Assembly: GCF_014831675.1 (NCBI RefSeq)
Contig: NZ_VJXY01000030.1
Location: 1 to 64,000 of the forward strand
DNA length: 64,000 nucleotides
DNA from: Komarekiella delphini-convector SJRDD-AB1
GTDB taxonomy: Bacteria > Cyanobacteriota > Cyanobacteriia > Cyanobacteriales > Nostocaceae
Direction of reading: 5' to 3'
How positions within the stretch are numbered: position 1 is the stretch's first letter; each line of letters opens with the position of its first letter. The notes under the pieces were generated by a model. That model made no database searches, was not told the DNA's origin, and saw only the letters and a list, made by a program, of their open reading frames with translations. A program made the translations under genes and the position numbers. This document shows positions 56,505 through 63,638 of the stretch, piece after piece.

Positions 56505-58454
56505 ATGATCTGCTGCCTCAATCCTGCTTGCCACAATCCGCCCAATCCAGATCGCACAATGTTTTGCTGTAACTGCGGCACAGGATTGGTGGTGTTGAGA
56601 AACCGCTATCGCCCGATAAAAACATTAGGTGGTGGGGGATTTGGTAAAACCTATTTAGCAGAAGATTTAGACAAGCTAAATGAATATTGTGTAATCAAGC
56701 AATTTGCGCCGCGAGTACAGGGAACTGCGGCAATCAACAAAGCTACAGAACTATTTGAGCAAGAAGCAAGGCGACTGCAACAACTAGGAGAACATCCGCA
56801 GATTACCACGCTGTTGGCGTACTTTGAAGAAGAAAATAATCTGTATTTAGTGCAGCAGTTTATCAACGGGCAGAATTTATTAGCTGAATTAAAACAACAG
56901 GGAACTTTCAACGCAGAAAAAATCTGGGAAGTTTTGCTTGATTTATTAAATATCCTGAAAACGGTTCATCAGCACAAAGTTATTCACCGCGATATCAAAC
57001 CAGAAAATATCATTCGTCGCAGCACTGACGGCAAGTTAGTCTTGATAGATTTTGGGATTTCCAAGCAACTCACCATGACAGTTATCACTAACCCAGGAAC
57101 AACAATTGGTTCCCCAGGTTATGCGCCATTAGAACAAATACAGGATGGTAAAGCTTATCCAGCGAGTGATTTATATAGTGTTGGTGCAACTTGCTTTCAC
57201 TTACTGAGTGGAATTCACCCTTGGATAATGTGGGAACAACAAGGTTATGGGTGGGTTTCTTCTTGGCGGGAGCATTTGCAACAACCACAAAGCAGCGAAT
57301 TGGAGAAGATTCTTGATAAGTTACTGCAACAAGATTATCAGCAACGTTACCAATCTGCTGAAGAAGTTTTACAGGATTTTAGTTCACAGTTACCATCACT
57401 TTCACCAGTACACTCAACTCAGGCAGTAGGTGTAACTCAACCACCATCATCATTTCCTGCAACATTACCCCATCAGCCTCAACCTGGAACATTGCCAGCA
57501 CCAGTAAAACCAAAAGTATCGCTACAAAAGGCATCTAGACAAAATACTAATTGGAGAATAAGATTCTTGGTGGTTGCTGCTATTCCAATAATTGGAACTC
57601 AAATATATGGTTATTTTCGTTATAGCTTGTTTCCGACTAATCCGATATCTCTAATTGCCAGCATACCAAGCGGAGTTTTATTACAAAGAACCCTCACAGG
57701 GCATTCTAGCTCGGTTAATTCCGTCGCCTTCAGCCCAGATGGCAACACCCTTGCCAGTGGCGGTGGTCTTACTGACTACACTATCAAACTGTGGAATCTC
57801 GCAACCGGAGAACAAATCCGCACTCTGACTGGGGATTCTGGCTCGATTAATTCCGTCGCCATCAGCCCAGATGGCAAAACCCTTGCTAGTGGTAGTGATG
57901 ACACCACCATGAAACTGTGGAATCTGGCAACTGGAGAAGAAATCCCCACCCTCACAGGGCATAACTGGGTTAATTCCGTCGCCTTTAGCCCAGATGGCAA
58001 AACCCTTGCTAGTGGTAGTGCTCACAACACCATCAAACTGTGGAATCTGGCAACTGGAGAGCTAATCCGCACTCTCACTCATTCTAACTTTGTCTTTGTT
58101 CGTTCCGTCGCCATCAGCCCAGATAGCCAAACCCTTGCTAGTGGTAGTCGGGAAGAGACTGGTAGTGGGAACGGGACAATCAAACTGTGGAATTTGACAA
58201 CCGGAGAGCAAATCCGCACCCTCGCTGGGCATTCTGGCTCGGTTAATTCCGTCGCCATCAGCCCAGATGGCAAAACCCTTGCTAGTGGGAGTGATGACAG
58301 CACCATCAGACTGTGGAATCTAGCAACTGGAGAGCTAATCCAAACTCTCACAGGGCATCCTCTCTGGGTTTATTCCGTCGCCTTTAGCCCAGATGGCAAA
58401 ACCCTTGCCAGTGGTAGTGGTGACAAGACCATCAAAATTTGGCGGCTACGGTAG
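56505..58454 (+). CDS. Ser/Thr protein kinase with zinc ribbon, TM segment and WD40 repeats
   Basis: 649 residues. N-terminal Cys-rich ribbon (MICCLNPACH, FCCNCGTG) at 1-26. Kinase domain about 34-298: Gly loop GGGGFGKTYLAE (42-53), Lys65 in CVIKQF, catalytic Asp163 in HRDIKPENI, Asp182 in IDFGISK. A Pro-rich linker is followed by one TM at about 353-371, then six WD40 repeats (396-649), each with SVAFSPDGKTLASGS and IKLWNLATGE. So a cytoplasmic kinase with an external WD40 propeller, a common cyanobacterial layout. WD units are very similar in DNA, showing recent expansion. Six rather than seven blades. Signal and substrates unknown. Confidence 0.93.
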   Translation: MICCLNPACHNPPNPDRTMFCCNCGTGLVVLRNRYRPIKTLGGGGFGKTYLAEDLDKLNEYCVIKQFAPRVQGTAAINKATELFEQEARRLQQLGEHPQITTLLAYFEEENNLYLVQQFINGQNLLAELKQQGTFNAEKIWEVLLDLLNILKTVHQHKVIHRDIKPENIIRRSTDGKLVLIDFGISKQLTMTVITNPGTTIGSPGYAPLEQIQDGKAYPASDLYSVGATCFHLLSGIHPWIMWEQQGYGWVSSWREHLQQPQSSELEKILDKLLQQDYQQRYQSAEEVLQDFSSQLPSLSPVHSTQAVGVTQPPSSFPATLPHQPQPGTLPAPVKPKVSLQKASRQNTNWRIRFLVVAAIPIIGTQIYGYFRYSLFPTNPISLIASIPSGVLLQRTLTGHSSSVNSVAFSPDGNTLASGGGLTDYTIKLWNLATGEQIRTLTGDSGSINSVAISPDGKTLASGSDDTTMKLWNLATGEEIPTLTGHNWVNSVAFSPDGKTLASGSAHNTIKLWNLATGELIRTLTHSNFVFVRSVAISPDSQTLASGSREETGSGNGTIKLWNLTTGEQIRTLAGHSGSVNSVAISPDGKTLASGSDDSTIRLWNLATGELIQTLTGHPLWVYSVAFSPDGKTLASGSGDKTIKIWRLR

Positions 58455-58739
58455 TGAGTGCTGCGATCGCTGTTTTGAGTATTTAGCTAAACACAGATGC
58501 AACTACAGCGAAATAATAGCTTCATTAGCACGTTTACCGGAGATGCAAGGGGAGCGATCGCACTACAGCAAAATTATAGTTTCATTGGTGCCATACTCCG
58601 TGGTGGTGTTATGCGATATTCCTACGGAACGCTGCGCGATCGCTTACTTAAAATTGAAATTGAGTATCAAAAGCGTCGCTACGATAATTACTATAAAATT
58701 TCAAGTTAGGATGAAATGAGCGAGAGAGATTTTGTTGTC
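58455..58739. other. Repeat-containing spacer after the kinase gene
   Basis: No gene supported; overlapping 70- and 108-codon frames here are repeat DNA. At about 58571-58618 lies a ~50-bp segment (AAATTATAGTTTCATTGGTG, then CTCCGTGGTGGTGTTATGCG) repeated at 59494-59540, with a weaker third copy near 58510. Confidence 0.6.
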
Positions 58740-59057
58740 ATGAATAAGAGGACTCAACTGCTCGAAGTAATTGCAGCTTTACCAGAGGAATTAGTTGACC
58801 AAGCATTGAATTACGTGCAAATGTTGCAAAATCCGATTCAGATTACACCTGGAATTTGTGGAGGACAAGCACGAATTAGAAATACACGAATTCCCGTATG
58901 GACTTTGGTCGCATATCATCAACAAGGTGCTTTGGATGAAGAATTATTGGCAAATTATCCTGGATTGACTAGGGAAGATTTAAGCGCTGCTTGGAATTAC
59001 TACGAACAAAATCCCGAACAAATCGACCGAGAAATTGCCCAAGATGATTTAGTTTGA
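58740..59057 (+). CDS. DUF433-domain antitoxin-like protein
   Basis: 105 residues from the ATG giving MNKRTQLLEVIAALPEEL (an ATG eight codons earlier is open). The DUF433 domain (GGQARIRNTRIPVWTLVAYH, LANYPGLTREDLSAAWNYYE) has a helix-turn-helix-like shape. In cyanobacteria such genes precede a DUF5615 PIN-like gene, as here, with a 1-3 bp overlap; the pair is thought to be a toxin-antitoxin system with this member as antitoxin. Confidence 0.88.
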   Translation: MNKRTQLLEVIAALPEELVDQALNYVQMLQNPIQITPGICGGQARIRNTRIPVWTLVAYHQQGALDEELLANYPGLTREDLSAAWNYYEQNPEQIDREIAQDDLV

Positions 59058-59449
59058 TGGCATTACAATTTTACTCCAATGAAAACTTCCCGATCGCAAT
59101 GGTAAATTTACTCAGAGCAGAGGGATATAATGTATTAACTTCCTACGAAACAGGTCAAGCAAATCAAGGTATTTCTGACGATGTTGTTTTGCAGTATGCT
59201 ACAAAGATGGGTCGCATTTTGATTACGGAAAATCGCCAGGATTTCATAGATTTGCATCGTATTGTATCAAATCATGCTGGCATAATTATTTTTAAAAGCG
59301 ATCGTGATTATGCTGGGAAAGTCAAGGCAATAATTGATTTTCTGAATGAAGATAGTCGAACCTTAGAGAATCGTTTATTGCGGGTTATGAAGCAAAATAT
59401 AAAAGCAGTCGGACAGATTTTTGTCATACAAGAGTATGGTAAAGGTTGA
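59057..59449 (+). CDS. DUF5615 PIN-like toxin protein
   Basis: 130 residues from the ATG at 59057, which overlaps the upstream TGA by one base. PIN-like fold: FYSNENFPIAMVNLLRAEGY with the first acidic residue, ILITENRQDFIDLH (a Thr-Glu-Asn-x-x-Asp in place of the usual T-x-D-x-D-F), and IIIFKSDRDY. Probable RNase-like toxin partner of the DUF433 protein. Note that Glu replaces Asp in the TENRQDF motif (family commonly TxDxDF), which could reduce activity. Confidence 0.85.
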   Translation: MALQFYSNENFPIAMVNLLRAEGYNVLTSYETGQANQGISDDVVLQYATKMGRILITENRQDFIDLHRIVSNHAGIIIFKSDRDYAGKVKAIIDFLNEDSRTLENRLLRVMKQNIKAVGQIFVIQEYGKG

Positions 59450-59493
59450 TTGCAATCTCTTCGATGTCTCTAATTGCAGGTTCGGTAAGGCGA

Positions 59494-59540
59494 AATTATA
59501 GTTTCATTGGTGCGACGCTCCGTGGTAGTGTTATGCGATG
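59494..59540 (+). repeat. Short repeat, second copy
   Basis: AAATTATAGTTTCATTGGTG followed by CTCCGTGGTAGTGTTATGCG; matches 58571-58618 with few changes. It ends at the apparent 5' boundary of the truncated Rpn-like gene. Confidence 0.7.
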
Positions 59541-60368
59541 GTCACTGGGCTTTGCCCATCGCAAATAGGTACAAACTTAAGTTTATTATTCGCAAAAATC
59601 GTCTTAAAATTAAAGAGCTTTGAACTGATTGGCAACTCAGGCGAAACAGCCAATCTCTACCAATTTTCTTCAGTTGAAGTCAAGCAAACAGCCTTCAGAA
59701 TTGATGGTGTATTTCTGCCCATCCAAGATCAAGAAGTGCCGATTTATTTTGTCGAGGTTCAATTTCAACCAGACACAGAGATTTACTGGCGCTTAATATC
59801 AGAAATTTCTTTATACTTACGCCAAAATAGACGCAAAAATCCTTGGCGAGGAGTGGTAATTTACCCAAGCAGAGATATAGATATAGGTGAAAAAGAAGAT
59901 TTCATAGAATTCTTCCACAGCCAGCGTATCACTAGAATTTACCTAGATGAATTAGGTTCAGCTGCATCCTTACCAATAGGCATTGCTACACTAAAATTAG
60001 TAATTGAAGATGAAGATACAGCCATTAACAGCGCCAAGGAATTAATCAACCGCACCCAGCAAGCAGCAAATTTACAACTGCCACAAAAACAATTACTAGA
60101 ATTGATTGAGACAATCTTAGTTTACAAGTTTCCTCAAATGAGTCAAAAGGAGATAGAAGCAATGTTTGGATTAAGTGAATTGAAGCAGACACGGGTTTAT
60201 CAAGAAGCTAGAGAAGAAGGTGAACAAAAAGGACGTTTAGAAGCAAAATTAGAAGCTATCCCTAAACTGTTAGCACTGGGTTTAACCCAAGAACAGGTAG
60301 CACAGGCGTTGGATTTAAACATTGCACAAGTCCAAGAAGCAGAACAGATGGGGCGATCGCCTCGATGA
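59538..60368 (+). CDS. Rpn/DUF2887-like PD-(D/E)XK nuclease, 5' end replaced
   Basis: 276 residues as called. From FELIGNSGETANLYQFSSVE onward it is a good member of the cyanobacterial DUF2887/Rpn-type family (VKQTAFRIDGVFLP, VYFVEVQFQPD-type catalytic core, LYLRQNRRKNPW), with a C-terminal helical part that includes GLTQEQVAQALDLNIAQVQE. Family members begin with a conserved 'D-x-IFY-x-IF' segment; here it is degraded (LLFAKIVLKLKSF) and the first ~25 residues come from a repeat copy. So the gene may be inactive or use a new start. Rpn proteins promote RecA-independent recombination in E. coli; role here unknown. Confidence 0.78.
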   Translation: MVTGLCPSQIGTNLSLLFAKIVLKLKSFELIGNSGETANLYQFSSVEVKQTAFRIDGVFLPIQDQEVPIYFVEVQFQPDTEIYWRLISEISLYLRQNRRKNPWRGVVIYPSRDIDIGEKEDFIEFFHSQRITRIYLDELGSAASLPIGIATLKLVIEDEDTAINSAKELINRTQQAANLQLPQKQLLELIETILVYKFPQMSQKEIEAMFGLSELKQTRVYQEAREEGEQKGRLEAKLEAIPKLLALGLTQEQVAQALDLNIAQVQEAEQMGRSPR

Positions 60369-60411
60369 CTATGCAGAAAAGTTATAATCAGCAGTCCAAC
60401 ATTTAAAACAA

Positions 60412-60687
60412 ATGAACTGGAAACTTGACGAAGCACAACAAAAGCTGCCAGAGGTGATTGATGCGATCGCCTCAGAACCTCAATTAATCTTCAAGCAGGA
60501 CAAATTAGTTGCTGCGATCGTAGAACCTCAACTTTTCCAAGCCTTCCTTGCTTGGCATCAGCAACAAAAAGTCTCTTCCTTCGCAGATGCTTTTGCAGAA
60601 TTACGTCAACTCTGTGCGGAAGAGAATTACATTTTAGAGACTTCTGCACGATGCAGCGATCGCCATATCCCATTTGCTCAAGAGTAA
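60412..60687 (+). CDS. Orphan Phd/YefM-type antitoxin
   Basis: 91 residues. WKLDEAQQKLPEVIDAIASE, PQLIFKQDKLVAAIVEPQLF and FLAWHQQQK match Phd/YefM antitoxins. The usual partner toxin would follow directly, but here the sequence runs into repeat DNA and a 42-bp array with no toxin gene. The C-terminal ~20 residues (ETSARCSDRHIPFAQE) are near the family end. Probably an orphan antitoxin left after loss of its toxin. Confidence 0.75.
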   Translation: MNWKLDEAQQKLPEVIDAIASEPQLIFKQDKLVAAIVEPQLFQAFLAWHQQQKVSSFADAFAELRQLCAEENYILETSARCSDRHIPFAQE

Positions 60688-60780
60688 AGAAGCCTCGCCA
60701 TTAGCGGTAGCGTCTCTAAAAGAGAAGGCATCGCACATTAATCAAGATTATCTGGATCCATGCCAAGCGATCATCTTTCG

Positions 60781-61040
60781 AGACTCATTAATGGAGTTCA
60801 AAGACTCGTTAACCCAGATAAAAGGTGGATTCATCCAGTTCAAAGACTCGTCAACCCAGATAAAAGGTGGATTCATCCAGTTCAAAGACTCGTTAACCCA
60901 GATAAAAGGTGGATTCATCCAGTTCAAAGACTCGTCAACCCAGATAAAAGGTGGATTCATCCAGTTCAAAGACTCGTTAACCCAGATAAAAGGTGGATGC
61001 ATCCAGTTCAAAGACTCGTTAACCCAGATAAAAGGTGGAT
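60781..61040. repeat. 42-bp tandem repeat array, locus 2
   Basis: Six copies of the GACTCGNNAACCCAGATA...AAAGGTGG core at 60803, 60845, 60887, 60929, 60971 and 61013, exactly 42 bp apart, plus a degenerate first half-unit. Units alternate GTTAACC and GTCAACC for the first five, so there is an 84-bp higher-order period. All frames on both strands stay open across much of it; the resulting 87-122-codon frames are considered artefacts. Confidence 0.9.
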
Positions 61041-61048
61041 AAACAGAA

Positions 61049-61074
61049 TAGGGGCGTACAAATGTACGCCCCTA
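61049..61074. repeat. Palindrome beside array 2
   Basis: TAGGGGCGTACA and TGTACGCCCCTA, a perfect 12-bp inverted repeat around two bases. No T-run follows, so it is more like a dispersed palindrome than a terminator, though it lies just past the 3' end of the next minus-strand gene. Confidence 0.8.
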
Positions 61075-61099
61075 CAGTTAGCCGATGAGTACTAAATTA

Positions 61100-61576
61100 T
61101 CAAGAGACGGGAGTTTTAGCAGATTTGCCCTTACCCATAGCTTTAAAACGTTCGCCCAACTGTTCAGCAACAGTTTTTAAGCCTGGAGTCTTTTTTGATG
61201 CAGTTTTCACGTAATCATAAACTGTCAAACTGCTAGTCATAGCTTCACTACCGACTGCCATTAGGGTATCATCTACCTGTTCGGTGAGTTGCTGCATTGA
61301 GATTAAAAGTTCGGTAAGCGTAGCGGCTAATTGATAATCTCGAACAAGTTCCTCAACGTCAAAGGTGGATGGAAGAATTTCGCGGTTAGACTGAGCAGCG
61401 GTGATGCTATTATTCACAAAAGCTAGGCTTTTATCGCCCATTTTCACCAACTTACGCCGTTCTTCAGTGCTGAGAGTAATCAAAAATGGCATCTTTTGTT
61501 GAACTGTCTGTAGCGCGGCTTTAATTTCTTGGATATCTTGTGGTGAAAGGGAGGCTGCAATATTTTGATAAGCCAT
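61100..61576 (-). CDS. Conserved hypothetical helical protein (158 residues)
   Basis: No family name recognised. Helical throughout, no signal peptide or TM: MAYQNIAASLSPQDIQEIKA, QKMPFLITLSTEERRKLVKM, YQLAATLTELLISMQQLTEQ, VDDTLMAVGSEAMTSSLTVY, ending in a Lys/Gly/Ser-rich tail (GKGKSAKTPVS). The conserved VGSEAMTSSLTVYDYVKTA region may be a binding helix. A second, truncated copy of the 3' part lies at 56197-56395, with the same array and palindrome downstream in both cases. Confidence 0.8.
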   Translation of the reverse strand: MAYQNIAASLSPQDIQEIKAALQTVQQKMPFLITLSTEERRKLVKMGDKSLAFVNNSITAAQSNREILPSTFDVEELVRDYQLAATLTELLISMQQLTEQVDDTLMAVGSEAMTSSLTVYDYVKTASKKTPGLKTVAEQLGERFKAMGKGKSAKTPVS

Positions 61577-61666
61577 TGTATATTTACTTTGATAGTTCTA
61601 ATGGTGAAGTAGCAATAGTTGCTAAGTATAGAATTCCCATTGGTAAACGCGATCGCACATCATCAC

Positions 61667-62110
61667 CTATTTATTTATCTGTTTTAGCGCCGATGCTGAG
61701 GGATACTGACCAGATGCAATCAAAGCTTGTCGCTCTACAAGCCTTTCATCGCTGTTAAAATCTAGGATACGTGCGGTGACTTCACCGATGTCTGTTTGAT
61801 GTTGAATGACAGCTTCATCTAGCCGAAAATGCTCACCCCAAAAGTCTCTGCGTGGGTTAAAAAACCGCACAAGTTCGCCAGTTTGCCAATTAATTGACCC
61901 TAAATCCGTGCCTTTTTGCAGGTTACAGAAGATACAGGCATAGCAGAGATTATCTGCTGTTGTTGAACCACCGTGTTTCACGCTGATGATATGGTCAACT
62001 TGACAACCCGATGATCTATCTACTTCAGAGACGAGACAGTATTCACAAATATGATCAGCGCGAGATGCAACCAAACGCCGCAGTTCTAAACTAATGTATG
62101 AACGAGACAC
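61667..62110 (-). CDS. HNH endonuclease
   Basis: 147 residues. HNH nuclease domain with zinc-ribbon Cys pairs: HICEYCLVSE, then SGCQVDHIISVKHGGSTTAD with the catalytic His in VDHI, NLCYACIFCNLQKGTDLG with Asn and the second Cys pair. C-terminal part (NPRRDFWGEHFRLDEAVIQH) is typical of the cyanobacterial group of small HNH proteins. Its start lies 10 bp after the stop of an 84-residue gene on the same strand, suggesting a two-gene module. Confidence 0.9.
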   Translation of the reverse strand: MSRSYISLELRRLVASRADHICEYCLVSEVDRSSGCQVDHIISVKHGGSTTADNLCYACIFCNLQKGTDLGSINWQTGELVRFFNPRRDFWGEHFRLDEAVIQHQTDIGEVTARILDFNSDERLVERQALIASGQYPSASALKQINK

Positions 62111-62119
62111 TTTGGATAC

Positions 62120-62374
62120 TTATTTAGGGTTAATGTAGTTACGAGCTTTTGCTTTTGCTAATGTCATAATATGCTCTAGCGTGAGGAAATGATCTAACTC
62201 TCGCTGGTCACTTCCTGTAAGACCTTCAGTTTTTGCCCGGTAAACCAGATCCTCTAAGCGCTCTTTTGCAGCATCCGAAAGTTTAAAATCGATAACACTT
62301 TGGGGAGTGGTTCCAGCAGCAATAAACTCTATAATTTCATCGTAGACTTTGGTGGTATTTACAGATGTAGTCAT
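62120..62374 (-). CDS. Small partner protein of the HNH endonuclease
   Basis: 84 residues, helical: VYDEIIEFIAAGTTPQSVID, FKLSDAAKERLEDLVYRAKT, then a polar LTGSDQRELDHFLTLEHIM. No family name recognised with certainty. It directly precedes the HNH gene (10 bp), an arrangement seen in cyanobacteria, so it may be an antitoxin or accessory factor; this is inference from position. Confidence 0.8.
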   Translation of the reverse strand: MTTSVNTTKVYDEIIEFIAAGTTPQSVIDFKLSDAAKERLEDLVYRAKTEGLTGSDQRELDHFLTLEHIMTLAKAKARNYINPK

Positions 62375-62406
62375 GAGATTACCTCTTTTTATTTAATTTT
62401 ACTGAT

Positions 62407-62635
62407 TTACAACGCCACTTTTAATGACTTTCCTAGTGTTTTAGGCTCTGGCAAAGGTTGACTATCTGCCAAAGATAGATTCAATCAGCATTTCTAAAAC
62501 TTCCTGAGCATTTTTCAAAGCTTCTTCGTAAGTCTCTCCATCAGTGTGACAAAATTCTCCCCATTCAGGAAGACTGACAACAAAACACTCATCTTCATCA
62601 GACCACTGAATAATTATCGTGTAGTGAGAATTAAT
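62407..62635 (-). pseudogene. Dead HicB-type antitoxin (second copy)
   Basis: Closely similar to the HicB-like protein at 62913-63137: SHYTIIIQWSDEDECFVVSL, HTDGETYEEALKNAQEVLEM, then a one-base insertion after LIES. In the shifted frame LADSQPLPEPKTLGKSLKV follows to a stop at 62407, matching the sister gene's end. A proper start codon is also missing (ATT where the sister has ATG). It overlaps the 3' end of the dead HicA gene. Confidence 0.85.
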
Positions 62636-62859
62636 TCTTTTTCTTCCTCTTGAGCATTTTTTATTTCTTCTAACCTTTGAAGTGTATTATTAACGTCTTT
62701 CTCTTGCTAAGCTTTAGCATCACTTCCGTCTTTACCTGATATAGTAACTCTCCCAGGTAAAAGGGGATGATACCAATTAGTGTGGCTACCTTTCCCAGGA
62801 CGGTAACTAAACCCTGCTTGCAGCAACAAGCTTTTGAGTTCTCTGATTTTCTTGGGCAT
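62614..62859 (-). pseudogene. HicA-type toxin with premature stop
   Basis: MPKKIRELKSLLLQAGFSYR, then PGKGSHTNWYHP with the catalytic-type His of HicA mRNA interferases, then PGRVTISGKDGSDAKA and a TAG at 62709. Past the TAG the frame continues QEKDVNNTLQRLEEIKNAQE to 62614, as expected for an intact HicA. So one nonsense change truncates the toxin to 50 residues. It lies between an intact HicB gene and a dead HicB gene on the same strand. Confidence 0.85.
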
Positions 62860-62912
62860 AGCCTCTGTTTACATTTTCACTCCCCTGATTTACCACTAAT
62901 CTCTTTGCTTAT

Positions 62913-63137
62913 CTATGGAACTTCCAAAGATTTTCCTAGCGTCTTAGGCTCTGGTAGAGTTTCCCCGTCAGCCAAAGATGATTCAATCAGCATTTCTAAA
63001 ACTTCCTGAGCATTTTTCAGAGCATCTTCATAAGTCTCTCCGTGAGCGCAAGGCTGCATTATATACGTAAACTCAGGTAAGAAAACGACATAACATTGGT
63101 CTTCTTCTGACCATTGAATAATGATTGTATATTTCAT
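62913..63137 (-). CDS. HicB-type antitoxin (intact)
   Basis: 74 residues. Partial RNase H-like HicB fold: MKYTIIIQWSEEDQCYVVFL, then PCAHGETYEDALKNAQEVLE. No C-terminal DNA-binding domain, so a short HicB. It starts 2 bp after the RelE-like toxin gene and thus may be translated as part of that operon. Its natural HicA partner is the dead gene just downstream. A nearly identical dead copy follows at 62407-62635. Confidence 0.87.
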   Translation of the reverse strand: MKYTIIIQWSEEDQCYVVFLPEFTYIMQPCAHGETYEDALKNAQEVLEMLIESSLADGETLPEPKTLGKSLEVP

Positions 63138-63139
63138 AT

Positions 63140-63400
63140 TTATTCATAAGCTTCTCGCCGATGAGCAATAGTAGTTACCATGACTTGATTTGTTCCATCA
63201 TCAACTTGATAAATTACTCGATAGTCACCAATGCGATCGCGGTAATAACCTGCAAAGTCACCTTTAAGAGGTTTAACATTAGGATGAAACCGAGGGTTTT
63301 GTTCTAGTTGCTCAAAGCACCTAGCAACCTTTTTGGCTAAAGCTTGGTCTGCTGTAGCATAAATCTCCTCGGCTTTGGCAGATAACACAACGTTATACAT
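63140..63400 (-). CDS. RelE/ParE-type toxin
   Basis: 86 residues. RelE-like mRNA interferase fold: YNVVLSAKAEEIYATADQAL, then PNVKPLKGDFAGYYRDRIGD, YRVIYQVDDG and a C-terminal TIAHRREAYE. The basic residues Lys/Arg around GYYRDRIGDYR and the closing His-Arg-Arg are those normally used for RNA binding and cleavage. Overlaps the upstream antitoxin gene by 8 bp. Confidence 0.88.
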   Translation of the reverse strand: MYNVVLSAKAEEIYATADQALAKKVARCFEQLEQNPRFHPNVKPLKGDFAGYYRDRIGDYRVIYQVDDGTNQVMVTTIAHRREAYE

Positions 63401-63623
63401 CAGACCGAATTGTTCTCCAGTTTTTTACCCGGCCTTCAGCAATATCTTTTTTACCCCTTTCAAAGGATTCAATAAATCCAGGGATATCAAGCAACTCTTG
63501 GGTAGCATCTTCACTTTCTTTATCTGTGAGATATGCTAAAAAATCAGCAACCAGTTCTAGGCGTTCAGAAGATAATCCATCTAGATATTGGTTGATTTGC
63601 TGACGAACTTCTGTGTTGTTCAT
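63393..63623 (-). CDS. RelB-like antitoxin
   Basis: 76 residues: NNTEVRQQINQYLDGLSSER, LELVADFLAYLTDKESEDAT, then a C-terminal tail GRVKNWRTIRSDV. Helical N-terminal DNA-binding/dimerisation part and flexible toxin-binding tail, as in antitoxins preceding RelE-type toxins in cyanobacteria. 8-bp overlap with the toxin gene. Confidence 0.82.
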   Translation of the reverse strand: MNNTEVRQQINQYLDGLSSERLELVADFLAYLTDKESEDATQELLDIPGFIESFERGKKDIAEGRVKNWRTIRSDV

Positions 63624-63638
63624 ATTTTCACCGCTCTT

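Noticed and set aside
58393-58719. 108- and 70-codon frames after the kinase gene
   Set aside because: They are built from HIP1-type words and a short repeat, and one overlaps the end of the kinase gene.
55957-61040. The 42-bp arrays as CRISPR arrays
   Set aside because: Units are directly adjacent without unique spacers, and no cas gene is present in the window.
60674-61095. Long frames on both strands across array 2 (87-122 codons) as repeat proteins
   Set aside because: The 42-bp period keeps every frame open by arithmetic; none has a good start site, and the array at locus 1 reads different peptides in its open frame.
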